Shown here piece by piece: positions 10,701 through 17,949 of a stretch of 37,953 nt of DNA (the stretch's first letter is position 1; each line of letters starts with the position of its first letter). Position numbers and translations under genes: made by a program. The stretch is from Bryobacterales bacterium (GTDB taxonomy: Bacteria > Acidobacteriota > Terriglobia > Bryobacterales > Bryobacteraceae), in NCBI GenBank assembly GCA_020854055.1, contig JADZGD010000033.1, positions 1 to 37,953 of the forward strand. The letters run 5' to 3'. A model generated the notes under the pieces. The model had not been told where the DNA came from. It did not search any database and was given only the letters and a program-made list of their open reading frames with translations.

Positions 10701-10901
10701 TTCCCCGTCAGCCCAGGTGGAATCGTAACCGCCTCCAGTTCGTCGCTGGTCCCGGGTGAGTTCAGTCTGTGGCAGATCCGGGTGGCAATTCCCAATGCCG
10801 CGCTGGGAACCATCCAGATCGCCGTGGTGTACAAGAACCTGGCCAGCAACATGGACGCGTCCGGCAACCGGGTGGTGACCACCATCACCGTCCGTCAGTA
10901 G
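7773..10901 (+). CDS. Exported NHL-repeat beta-propeller protein with TIGR03437-type C-terminal domain
   Basis: This 1042-aa protein starts with a signal peptide (MKKTLCVLACAGLSLVQILHAQ). Residues from about 40 to 800 hold at least ten propeller repeats built on VADxxNNRVLxF: for example VADTYNNRVLAW, VVDSGNNRILRFP, VTDASNNRVLIYD, VADAGNNRVLDFP, VADPANNRILGF, VADAGNGRVLRFP and VSDAAFNRVLYF. A second motif, V(I/L)GQxDF, recurs between them (VIGQRDF, VIGQADF, VLGQQDF, VFGQPDF). The final 240 residues (from about VSAASYQTRPLSPG) match TIGR03437, a domain expanded in Solibacter: landmarks are LEDVQVLVDGAPSPI, NRISAIVPWKAQT, KAGDTITLFATGQGPVDG and PNAALGTIQIAV. NHL propellers bind proteins or other ligands; no catalytic residues are evident. 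It is probably secreted or cell-surface. The domain pair supports an Acidobacteriota origin. The upstream ribosome binding site is weak (GGTGAGAT, distant). Confidence 0.9.
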   Translation: MKKTLCVLACAGLSLVQILHAQLPLNTRPARSFGSARFSAAGVDTTNPNEVDGRELYSPQSVVVDSKSSPTVLYVADTYNNRVLAWFNQTSLNNGAPRADLVIGQRDFYTTFAQGPSGNATFTRGLNQPTGLAVDSHGNLWVVDSGNNRILRFPKDKLTSGDPNQPDIVIGQADFSKSSPNTGGISAQSIYLGPGTASGAATASSIAFDGDGNLWFSDTLNFRVLRYPASSLDPASGPPAADLVLGQAGMASGQQAIAISGAARLGTRNAFYRPTGLAFDPGGRLFVADDLNRVLVFEPPFSTAMSAVRVMGVLVAVAGQPLPPAVNDTTLGAAAVGSVKGVAMIGDRPVVTDASNNRVLIYDPYGAWDAETAAVPSPPARWVIGQDDMNSGRANRGIGEPGPFSLSAPVAVACDGNDLYVADAGNNRVLDFPAGADGTFATAARVWGQFDVWYGGVNLVEGRELNLREIRVSGNTITTDFRGAMALDRNSDPPRLYVADPANNRILGFRDARNVKTDSVADIIIGQPDARRAIVNYPSNDPAARGARGLWGPTGLAVDSNGDLWVADAGNGRVLRFPSPFEQQPDDSGQLPASNLVLGQQDFTSRLTDPTAATMGRPVQVALTTGGDLLVSDAAFNRVLYFRRPPEGDFTSGQQAEKVFGQPDFTTVSPGNEENQLNQPLAIATDTDDYLYVADRGNGRIQIYGRVNGGDPAVPMVMSLTKVGAPYGLFVSRDTGEIWVADFTGRRLLRYPNRNNMILNSDPDFVFQPPLQPLAVTLDTFGNPIVADVGNRLTFYYPTITAVSAASYQTRPLSPGLQVVYGSQAMLSPLNRSFDEEGPADAMPTVLEDVQVLVDGAPSPIRSVSANRISAIVPWKAQTQGVSDVVVMNPSTGRILATGTFATAEATPSLFTVSGDGKGQVVAVNADGTKNDAAHPAKAGDTITLFATGQGPVDGVPEDGTKVGAELPTPEMPLVYFPVSPGGIVTASSSSLVPGEFSLWQIRVAIPNAALGTIQIAVVYKNLASNMDASGNRVVTTITVRQ

Positions 10902-10959
10902 CCGCACTGTGAACCGCTGCCATTTTCCGGTATAACAGTCACCGAGGGGTCTCACACAA

Positions 10960-11421
10960 ATGACACGCGGAACCATCGGCGGGAAAATAAAGGTTGCAGC
11001 GGTGTTGATAATCGTGATGGGTGTCGGAATCCAGTTTTTGCCCTACGGACGCCAACATACGAATCCACCGGTTCAACAGGAGCCCCCCTGGGACCAACCC
11101 GGGACCCGGCGCCTCGCCCAGCGCGCCTGTTTCGATTGTCACAGCAATCAGACCAAATGGCCTTGGTACGCCAGTGTCGCTCCGGTGTCATGGATCATCC
11201 AGCATCACGTTGACAAAGGCCGCCGGGAGTTGAACCTGTCGGAATGGAACCTTCCCCAGAAAGAGGCGAAGGACGCGGTCAAGGTCATCTTGAACGGAAA
11301 GATGCCGCTTCCCTCTTACTTGCGAGCTCATCCCGAGGCGCGCCTTCAAGCCGCCGAAAAGCAACGGTTGATCGACGGACTGAACGCGACATTCCATGGC
11401 CGCACCAGTACCGGTCGCTAA
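10960..11421 (+). CDS. Membrane-anchored haem-binding domain protein (CxxCH)
   Basis: This 153-aa protein has one N-terminal membrane segment (about residues 11-27, KVAAVLIIVMGVGIQFL) and an outward-facing domain with one c-type haem site, C57-FD-C60-H61. The surrounding pattern (ACFDCHSNQTKWPWY, then APVSWIIQHHVDKGRRELNLSEW, then KMPLPSYL) matches the haem-binding domain family found in periplasmic proteins of Bacteroidetes and Acidobacteria. The methionine in KMPLPSY is a possible distal ligand. A role in periplasmic electron transfer or redox sensing is likely, but the partner is unknown. GAGG at 10944-10947 serves as a moderate ribosome binding site. It follows the NHL-repeat gene by 58 bases on the same strand, so co-transcription is possible. 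A 41-base gap separates it from the convergent protease-like gene. Confidence 0.88.
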   Translation: MTRGTIGGKIKVAAVLIIVMGVGIQFLPYGRQHTNPPVQQEPPWDQPGTRRLAQRACFDCHSNQTKWPWYASVAPVSWIIQHHVDKGRRELNLSEWNLPQKEAKDAVKVILNGKMPLPSYLRAHPEARLQAAEKQRLIDGLNATFHGRTSTGR

Positions 11422-11462
11422 TCCTGCTCGAATAATCCGCGAGTAATGACGGCCCGTTCCGG

Positions 11463-13775
11463 CTAACCGCCGCCCATCGTGACCGCCCCGGCCGGCGGTC
11501 CCGTGTTTACCTCCACCGTGCCGCCGTTCTCCAGTCTCACCGTCAGCACCTCTCCGGCTGCGGCCGGAGCCCAGTGGAAACGCACCGTGCCGGAGCGGTC
11601 CGTCACCGCGCACTGCGGGGTCACTGCGCCGTTACCGGTGAAAGCCACCAGTTTCAGGCCGGCGTAGGAAAGCTGATTGGCATCGGTAACGCGGATCACC
11701 ACCGGTTCCAGCGCCTGCCCCTCCACCACCGCCTGCCGGTCGCCCGAAAGAATCTGCAGTTGCAGCGTCTGTGAGGAATCGGTCACCTGGACCCGCGCAT
11801 ATGCGGTTTCGTACCCGTCTGCCGCCGGCCGCACCACCAGGTCGTAAACACCCGCGCTGAATCCGCACACCTGAAACCACGCCCGGGTCTTGCCTGCGCG
11901 GATGATCACCGTTTCCGGTACGCCGATGCCCCGTGAGGGCGCGCTGGGATGGAAGATCAGATCGGTCCCGGCCGCTGCCTGAATGGAGATCGTCGCGGTG
12001 ACACTGCCGCCGGCGACCACACCCGCTGCGGGCGCCAGCGAGAGGTCGACGCCGCGCGCCAGGGTAGTGTCAGCCCAGCCGTTCTCCGAACTCGCCCGGT
12101 GGTAGAACTGCTCGAAGCGCTGCCGGAAGCTATCCACTTTGGCCAACTCCACCGTCGATGGCTGCAAGCCCGCGGGCACCAGCATGATGATGGCGAAGCG
12201 AAAACGCCGTTGGGCGGTGGTGTAGTCTGGAATTCGCGGGCCGGCCACTGCGATCACATCTTCCACCGTGATGTCGCGGCGTCCGCCGTTGATGCCCACC
12301 CCCGCCTGTGGCACACGGTAGCTGGTGCCGATGCTGGGCGAGGTGATAACAAACGTGGGCGGCACGTCGGAGGGGGCTCGGAAGCCCATCAGATACTGGT
12401 CCAGCGGCGAGTAAACCTGCACATTGTCTGTCGTTATGAACCGTGGAGATTGCCCCTCGCCGTTGTCCTGGATCTTGTTGCCTTCGAGCAGCGATGCCTC
12501 TGAATCGTAGGTAAAGGCCCAATGCGCGCGCTGGAAACCGAGCATCGGCAGATAGTCCTGATTATCGGGATCCGGCACCGAGACATAGGCCAGAAATCGG
12601 TGCCCCGCTTCGTGAGCCATGATGGAAACTGGAGTGTCTTTGGTCGGGCCGCGGCCCCAGACGTGAGCGTCGGGATCCGTCGGGTACTGGCTGATCGGGC
12701 CCAGGTTGATCACCGCCTGAAGTCGCTTCGCCGAGCCGTATTGGTCGCCAATGTCCAGCGGATCGTCGCCGTAGCCTTGCCCGGTGGTTCGCACCGGCAG
12801 TTCATAGGCGATCGCATCCAGCGCTGGAACGCCCATGTTGTTGTAGACCATCAGGTAGTCGTAGGCATCATCGTGGGTCTGGTAGAAGCGCCGCGCCACG
12901 GCAATCATATCGACGCGATCCGAATCGGTGAAGACCTCGGCAATCGCCTGGCTGGGCGCGCCCGGCGGATCTTCAATGAAATCCACCACCTCGCCCTGCA
13001 CCCCGCCGCCGAAGGCGATCCCCACCACTGCGTTCTCCAGCGCCACGCCGTCGTACGCAAATTCAATCCGTCCGCCGGCGTAGAGGCGTACCTGGAAATT
13101 CTGCACCCGTCCCCAGCCGTACTCGTCGTATTCGGGAACGTTCGCCCAGGAGATCACCACGTGGTCTGCATCGGCAAACACCGTGATCGAACCGCCGGCC
13201 GAAGGATCGAGATCGGTCATCAGCGGCGCAATCCGCCGCGCGCCGCTGAGAAACTGGCCCAGCGAACGGTCGCCTCCGCTGGTGCTGAAGGCGAATTGGA
13301 TGTTGCCATCCGAATCGGCGTACGCCTCATTGTAAAAGTCGCCGAACAGTGGAAACTCGAAGGGGATTTTGAACGGTAGCGCGCCATCATCCGCCGGGTT
13401 GGGAAGCGGCACTCCGTTCTGCGCGGCCGCGCCGTCAAAACTCGGCCCGGAGAGCTTGTAGGTGTAGCTGCGAAAGTCCGCCGCCGGTTGGAACGTAATG
13501 GTGCGCTGGTCCAGGTTGAACGGCTTTTGGCGGATCACCAGGTCGCCCGAGTCATGAAGCACCGCGATGTGTCCGGCATCGGCATCGGCCGGAAGCGGCA
13601 CGGCCGGCGCTCCGCGCAGTTGCGCCCGCTTGTGGAGCCGGAGGGCATGGCTGTGCAGCGCCAGCTCCTCCGGAAGTCTTCCGCGGGTTGTACCGCAGAT
13701 CGTGGGCTTCGAAGCCGCGAACAGTCCCGAACAGAGAACCGTCCCCAGCGTAATGGCAGAGAAAAACCGATTCAT
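11463..13775 (-). CDS. Large secreted protein with HExxH zincin-like motif
   Basis: This 770-aa protein has a signal peptide (MNRFFSAITLGTVLCSGLFA). Residues 95-265 form a beta-rich nidogen-like region: FPLFGDFYNEAYADSDGNIQF, then DLDPSAGGSITVFAD, then GRIEFAYDGV. Residues 280-560 resemble a metallopeptidase, with HEAGH at 388-392 as the zinc-binding HExxH helix (SIMAHEAGHRFLAY) and a conserved-looking SPLDQYLMGF block near 467-476 that could supply the Met-turn region. The C-terminal 200 residues look like Ig-like beta domains (ILSGDRQAVVEGQALEPVVI, then RSGTVRFHW). A third zinc ligand is not certain, so peptidase activity is inferred. It is probably secreted or attached to the surface. It converges with the haem-binding gene. 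No family name is given because I recognise the motifs and not the whole protein. Confidence 0.75.
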   Translation of the reverse strand: MNRFFSAITLGTVLCSGLFAASKPTICGTTRGRLPEELALHSHALRLHKRAQLRGAPAVPLPADADAGHIAVLHDSGDLVIRQKPFNLDQRTITFQPAADFRSYTYKLSGPSFDGAAAQNGVPLPNPADDGALPFKIPFEFPLFGDFYNEAYADSDGNIQFAFSTSGGDRSLGQFLSGARRIAPLMTDLDPSAGGSITVFADADHVVISWANVPEYDEYGWGRVQNFQVRLYAGGRIEFAYDGVALENAVVGIAFGGGVQGEVVDFIEDPPGAPSQAIAEVFTDSDRVDMIAVARRFYQTHDDAYDYLMVYNNMGVPALDAIAYELPVRTTGQGYGDDPLDIGDQYGSAKRLQAVINLGPISQYPTDPDAHVWGRGPTKDTPVSIMAHEAGHRFLAYVSVPDPDNQDYLPMLGFQRAHWAFTYDSEASLLEGNKIQDNGEGQSPRFITTDNVQVYSPLDQYLMGFRAPSDVPPTFVITSPSIGTSYRVPQAGVGINGGRRDITVEDVIAVAGPRIPDYTTAQRRFRFAIIMLVPAGLQPSTVELAKVDSFRQRFEQFYHRASSENGWADTTLARGVDLSLAPAAGVVAGGSVTATISIQAAAGTDLIFHPSAPSRGIGVPETVIIRAGKTRAWFQVCGFSAGVYDLVVRPAADGYETAYARVQVTDSSQTLQLQILSGDRQAVVEGQALEPVVIRVTDANQLSYAGLKLVAFTGNGAVTPQCAVTDRSGTVRFHWAPAAAGEVLTVRLENGGTVEVNTGPPAGAVTMGGG

Positions 13776-13833
13776 AACGCTACCAACCCTTCATTCTACG
13801 CACAGTAGTTTTTGGGTCGGCAATGGAGCGGCG

Positions 13834-14157
13834 TCAGTGGCGCGCCGGTTCGATGGCGGCGTGCATCGAGGCGCGGCTGTTGGGCATGCGTGGATCCGGG
13901 CCGTAGGAGTGAATCTGGTCACGGGCGAACTCGGCTTGAGGCAGCTCGCAGGTAATCACAATCGCCCGCCCGGTAGTGTCCACTTCAAGCGCCCGCTCGA
14001 ATGCCTCGTTAGCCGAAAGCAGAAACAGCCGCTGCAGCATCTCGATCACGTAGTCGTAAGTGTGCTCGTCATCATCGAGAAGGACAACGTGGTAGAGCGC
14101 CATCAACTGCTCGCGCTCTTGAACGCTCCTCGCCGGAGAAACCGTCGTCTCCTCCAT
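13834..14157 (-). CDS. clpS: ClpS-like N-degron adaptor with altered binding residues
   Basis: ClpS adaptors bind proteins with destabilising N-terminal residues and deliver them to ClpAP. This 107-aa protein has the fold signature from residue 22: YHVVLLDDDEHTYDYVIEML, then NEAFERALEVDTTGRAIV, and ELPQAEFARDQI. In Escherichia coli ClpS the amino-terminus of the substrate is held by N34, D35 and H66. By motif alignment the asparagine is D28 here (LDDDEH for VNDDYT) and the histidine is D60 (EVDTTG for AVHYQG). It may therefore read a different signal or act as a ClpS paralogue. The frame is open further upstream to 14283, but the ATG at 14157 has GGAG five bases before it and gives the usual family length. 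No clpA gene is in the window. The C-terminal tail (RMPNSRASMHAAIEPA) extends past the core. Confidence 0.82.
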   Translation of the reverse strand: MEETTVSPARSVQEREQLMALYHVVLLDDDEHTYDYVIEMLQRLFLLSANEAFERALEVDTTGRAIVITCELPQAEFARDQIHSYGPDPRMPNSRASMHAAIEPARH

Positions 14158-14310
14158 CGTCTCCACGATAACGTAAACCCGGGAACAGACGTTAACCCGC
14201 GCGTGCGCCAGGCCTGCCCGCCGCTGGCTCGCACGGCAATTCCGGTCACACGGAAATCGGGGGATGAGATCTTTTGCGTTCACAAGAATTGCGAAGTTTA
14301 CTTCTGCTTA

Positions 14311-14326
14311 TTAATCAGTCGATTAA
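14311..14326. repeat. Inverted repeat TTAATC-4-GATTAA
   Basis: A 6-bp perfect inverted repeat with a 4-base centre lies 16 bases before the patatin gene, in the AT-rich part of the divergent clpS/patatin interval (14158-14342). Its position suits an operator overlapping a promoter. No regulator gene is adjacent, so its function is a guess. Confidence 0.3.
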
Positions 14327-14342
14327 CGAAGGGCCGTAATTC

Positions 14343-15353
14343 ATGCCGGCAAGGGGTTCCGATATCTTCGCCCTACAATCGGGGCGGAGGTGGCACAGCT
14401 TGTACCGGATCCTTTCCATTGATGGCGGGGGCATTCGCGGTCTCATCCCAGCCCTGGTATTGGCCGAATTAGAGCGCATCACGCAAACCCCCTGCGCGTC
14501 GCTGTTCGACCTGATCGCCGGAAGCTCCACCGGCGGCATTCTGGCCCTGGGGCTCGCTAAGGGGTATCCGGCGACCGAACTGGCGCGGCTTTACGAACGG
14601 GAGGGGCCGGCCATCTTCGGCCGCTCCGCCGAAAGGCGTCTGTTGCGACTCTTCCGCCTGGCCGAAGGAAAGTACCCGGCCCATGGCATCGAACACGTGC
14701 TGGATCGTTACTTCGGCTCCACCCGGTTGTCGGAAGCCAGAACGGATGTTCTGGTCACCGGCTACGAAATCGAGCACCGGACTCCCTTCTTCTTTCGCAG
14801 TTCCCGCGCCCGCCGCGACGTCGCTTACGACTTTCTGATGAAGGATGCCGCGCGTGCCACCTCGGCCGCGCCTACTTACTTCGAACCGGCGAGACTGCCG
14901 GCCGCGAATCCGGCCGGATACTGGGCGCTGATCGATGGCGGTGTGTTTGCGAACAACCCGGCCATGTGCGCCTACGTCGATGCAAAACTGGCCACGGCGG
15001 AGGAACCGGCCTGCCTGCTCTCGCTCGGCACCGGCGTTGTGACGCGCCCAATACCCTATCACCGGGCCCGCCGCTGGGGAATTGCCCGATGGGCCAAACC
15101 GTTGCTCGATATCGTTTTCGACGGGGTGTCGGGAACGGTCGATTACCAGTTGAATCGGCTGCTGCCCGGCCGCTACCTCCGCCTCCAGACCGCGTTGGAA
15201 CCGAATGGACAGTCAATAGACGACACCTCCGCCGGCAATCTCCGCGCGCTCCGCGCCCGCGCGCACAAGCTGATCGCGAACCGCCTCGCAGACCTGGAGC
15301 GAGTTGCCCGCCTCCTGGCGCCGGCGGCCCGCGCTCCCGGCCGCGCCGCCTGA
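14343..15353 (+). CDS. Patatin-like phospholipase
   Basis: This 336-aa protein carries the patatin lipase dyad. The oxyanion loop is DGGGIRG at 27-33. The nucleophile elbow is G60-S-S62-T-G64 with S62 as the likely catalytic serine. The DGG motif has the partner aspartate at D197 (ALIDGGVFANNP). Patatins hydrolyse acyl esters of phospholipids. There is no signal peptide or membrane segment, so a cytoplasmic or membrane-peripheral enzyme is likely. The N-terminal 18 residues before the conserved YRILSIDGGG are not typical, and a TTG at 14400 is an alternative start; no strong Shine-Dalgarno precedes either. Related patatins serve as effectors in CBASS anti-phage systems, but no CD-NTase or other defence gene lies next to it, so a housekeeping lipid role is equally likely. 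It is divergent from clpS. Confidence 0.88.
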   Translation: MPARGSDIFALQSGRRWHSLYRILSIDGGGIRGLIPALVLAELERITQTPCASLFDLIAGSSTGGILALGLAKGYPATELARLYEREGPAIFGRSAERRLLRLFRLAEGKYPAHGIEHVLDRYFGSTRLSEARTDVLVTGYEIEHRTPFFFRSSRARRDVAYDFLMKDAARATSAAPTYFEPARLPAANPAGYWALIDGGVFANNPAMCAYVDAKLATAEEPACLLSLGTGVVTRPIPYHRARRWGIARWAKPLLDIVFDGVSGTVDYQLNRLLPGRYLRLQTALEPNGQSIDDTSAGNLRALRARAHKLIANRLADLERVARLLAPAARAPGRAA

Positions 15354-15421
15354 GCCCGAATTCAGCGCCGCCCGCCCTGCCAATCATAGGGAAGTGGGGA
15401 ACGCGGGATAAACTGGTGAAC

Positions 15422-17269
15422 ATGAGCGCTCGCTTCGGTGTGCTGTTGCTTGCCCTCGGTCCGGGGCTCGCACCCCTGTACGCGCAGACTTCGTGCGGTC
15501 CCACTCCGGCATACTCGGTTTGCGATCTCGCTTTTGAGTTGAACGGGCAGGAGGCCCAGGCGCACCCCAATCCCTATTGGACCGTCGAATTGGAGGCCGA
15601 ATTTCGGTCTCCGCGCTTCAAGACCTTCCGCTTGCCGGCCTTCTGGGATGGTGGCCGCAAGCTGATCATCCGCTTTGCGCCTACCGAACCCGGCAACTGG
15701 GATTATCGCGTCACCAGTAACATCGCCCGCTTCGAAGGTCAGATGGGGCATATAGAAGCCACCGCGTCAGACTCCCCCGGCTTCATTCAACCCGCCAACG
15801 TTCATCATTGGAAGTACGACAACAACCAGCCGCATTTATGGATGGGCGACACCTGCTATGGCCTGGCCACCATCGACAGGGCGCTGTTCGATCAAATCGC
15901 CGCCGCGCGCGCCACCCAAAAGTTCAACCATCTGCGCGGACTGGTGATCGGACCGGGGCCCGGCCCATCGGCGGCCTATGCCAGGGCGGACCTGCCCAAT
16001 CCCGCTTATTTCGACGAACTCGATTACCGGGTCCGCGCCCTGAACGCCAGGGGCATTATCGTTGACCTCATCCTGGCCGGCGGCCGCAACCGGCTGGAAG
16101 ACCTGTTCCCGGAATGGGAGCAGCGCCGGCGCTTTATCCGTTATCTGGTTTCGCGCTACGCGCCCATGAACGTCACCTGGCAGGGCGTTCAGGAATTTGA
16201 ACAGTACCCGAACGGCCGTAAACTTTTGAAGGAAATCGGCACGCTGCTCAAAAACAGCGATCCTTATAACCACCCCCGCTCCACCGGTTCCGCCGCCACA
16301 TCATCCCCATTGCTTGGCGACGGCTGGATGAACTACATCACCGAACATTCGCCAGCCAACGGCCTTGGCGCCATCGAACACCAGCTCTACCCGTATGCCC
16401 AGGTCAACACCTGCTTTGGCTGGGAGAATTCCGGAGCTGGGAAGGCCGGACCATTCGATGTCACCAGCGACGAATTCCGGCGCCGCCTGTGGAACGCCAC
16501 CATGAACGGCCAGTATCCTACCTTCGGCAACACGGGAACGGCCGGTGGAAGCGCCATCGCCGCCAATGCCCGTTATCTGGAATCGGCCGGAGCGCAGGCG
16601 ATGACAGCCTGGTTCAACTTCTTCAAAGACACCCGGCACTGGGAGCTGGAGCCCTACTTCGATGTCGATGGCGGCCGCGCCCTCGCCCTGGACGACGTGG
16701 AGTACGTGGTCTACGTCGAGAAACCCTCCGGCCCGGTCGAAGTACTGGTGGCAAAGCACAAGTACGATATCTCCTGGATGAATCCCATCAACGGCCAGAC
16801 CATTGAATTAAAGGACTGGAAGGGCGAGAAATTTGTCGGCGAGCCTCCGGACCGCGCCCACGACTGGGTTCTGCACATCGAACGCCGCGGTCACAAGGAA
16901 GGCATGCTGCGGTCCTACAAGTTTGAATCGCGCGTCATCGGGATGCAGGAAGTCGAGAACAATCCGCAGAAGCTGCCTTTTGAAATTGCCCAGCCGGCCG
17001 GTGAGATCAGCCTCTCTCACCCGCCGCCCTTCGCGGTCAAACTGAAGCGCCACACCCGCGCCACCCGAACGATGATGTATCTGTGGACGGGCGAGGTGGC
17101 CGGCAGCGGCCAGAGCTTCCGGGTGATTGGAACCGGAGCCGAGGGCACCCTCAGCGTTCCTCCTTCCATTACGACTGAACTCCCGGCCAATCTCACCATC
17201 CGGCTGATGGGGATGAATGCCAACGGCAAGGTCTATTCGATTGTGCGGGTGAACGGGTTGGTCCAGTGA
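15422..17269 (+). CDS. Exported DUF5060/DUF4038 glycosidase-like protein
   Basis: The frame is open from 14966, but the first 150 codons overlap the patatin gene and look like a shadow. The ATG at 15422 starts a signal peptide (MSARFGVLLLALGPGLAPLYAQ) and gives 615 aa. Residues 30-130 match a DUF5060 beta-domain (AFELNGQ, FRLPAFWDGG, FAPTEPGNWDYRVTSN). A DUF4038-type TIM-barrel follows (HHWKYDNNQPHLWMGDTCYGL, FNHLRGLV, DYRVRALNARGIIVDLI, HSPANGLGAIEHQLYPY) and then a C-terminal beta domain of the collagen-binding-like type. Related barrels include apiosidases and other enzymes acting on plant polysaccharides; the substrate here is unknown. The protein is likely periplasmic or secreted. Its TGA overlaps the GTG start of tsaB by three bases, placing a secreted enzyme and a tRNA-modification factor in one transcript. 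Confidence 0.8.
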   Translation: MSARFGVLLLALGPGLAPLYAQTSCGPTPAYSVCDLAFELNGQEAQAHPNPYWTVELEAEFRSPRFKTFRLPAFWDGGRKLIIRFAPTEPGNWDYRVTSNIARFEGQMGHIEATASDSPGFIQPANVHHWKYDNNQPHLWMGDTCYGLATIDRALFDQIAAARATQKFNHLRGLVIGPGPGPSAAYARADLPNPAYFDELDYRVRALNARGIIVDLILAGGRNRLEDLFPEWEQRRRFIRYLVSRYAPMNVTWQGVQEFEQYPNGRKLLKEIGTLLKNSDPYNHPRSTGSAATSSPLLGDGWMNYITEHSPANGLGAIEHQLYPYAQVNTCFGWENSGAGKAGPFDVTSDEFRRRLWNATMNGQYPTFGNTGTAGGSAIAANARYLESAGAQAMTAWFNFFKDTRHWELEPYFDVDGGRALALDDVEYVVYVEKPSGPVEVLVAKHKYDISWMNPINGQTIELKDWKGEKFVGEPPDRAHDWVLHIERRGHKEGMLRSYKFESRVIGMQEVENNPQKLPFEIAQPAGEISLSHPPPFAVKLKRHTRATRTMMYLWTGEVAGSGQSFRVIGTGAEGTLSVPPSITTELPANLTIRLMGMNANGKVYSIVRVNGLVQ

Positions 17270-17937
17270 GCGTCCGTATCTTTGCGCTCGATACCACGGC
17301 GGAGTTCGGCAGCCTGGCGTTGATCGAAGACGGTCGAACCGTGGAGGAAGTCCTGCTCCATTCCCCCGATGGTTTCGGCCACATTCTTTTCGATCATCTG
17401 GAACGCCTCCTCCAGCGCCACGGCTGGCCGGTTCGGGAGATCGACTGCTTCGCCGCGGCCGCCGGTCCCGGATCATTCACCGGCGTCCGCATCGGGCTGG
17501 CAGCGGTCAAGGGACTGGCCGAAGCCGCCGGCAAACCGGCCGTGGGCGTGTCGAACCTGGAGGCCGCCGCCTCATTCGGGCAGGCGGGGCTGCGGGCGGC
17601 CGTTCTCGACGCCCGCCGCGGCGAGGTCTATGCGGCACTGTATGATGCCGCGCTCGGCCGCATCGGCGACGAAGTGGTGGCCAGGTTTCCCCACTGGCTC
17701 GCTTCCCTGCCCGATGCGCCGGTCGAGTTTCTCACTCCGGATCCCGCCCCGTTTCGCGCGGCTCTCGCCGCCGGCCGGTTCGCTTCCGCGCCGCTTACCG
17801 CCGTACCTCGTGCTCTGGCCGCGGCCATCGGCCGGATCGCGTATCATCGCTTTTTGCAAAACGAAGCCAATGACCCCGCCGCCCTCGACGCCAATTACGT
17901 CCGCCGCTCCGACGCCGAGCTTTTTTGGCGGGAGTGA
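17266..17937 (+). CDS. tsaB: tRNA threonylcarbamoyladenosine biosynthesis protein TsaB
   Basis: TsaB is the inactive partner that dimerises with TsaD to make t6A37 in ANN-decoding tRNAs. This 223-aa protein has the ASKHA N-terminus (IFALDTTAEFGSLAL, 5-19) and the TsaB hallmark GPGSFTGVRIGLA at 67-79. It also has AVLDARRGEVYAALYD near 112-127, which is the usual family block. Length is normal. Translation starts with GTG at 17266, and the GTGA overlap with the upstream stop suggests translational coupling. A cyclophilin lipoprotein gene follows after 12 bases. tsaD, tsaE and tsaC are not in the window. Confidence 0.95.
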   Translation: MSVRIFALDTTAEFGSLALIEDGRTVEEVLLHSPDGFGHILFDHLERLLQRHGWPVREIDCFAAAAGPGSFTGVRIGLAAVKGLAEAAGKPAVGVSNLEAAASFGQAGLRAAVLDARRGEVYAALYDAALGRIGDEVVARFPHWLASLPDAPVEFLTPDPAPFRAALAAGRFASAPLTAVPRALAAAIGRIAYHRFLQNEANDPAALDANYVRRSDAELFWRE

Positions 17938-17949
17938 GGAGCCTTGCCA

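Noticed and set aside
8688-10976. Minus-strand 762-codon frame opposite the NHL gene
   Set aside because: Long antisense frames are common in GC-rich genes; the plus-strand protein has a signal peptide and repeats, the antisense one only low-complexity sequence.
14343-15353. Patatin as a CBASS effector
   Set aside because: No CD-NTase, Cap2 or Cap3 gene is adjacent; neighbours are clpS and a glycosidase.
14966-15421. N-terminal extension of the DUF5060/DUF4038 gene
   Set aside because: It overlaps the patatin gene, is Arg/Pro-rich, and a signal peptide begins at 15422.
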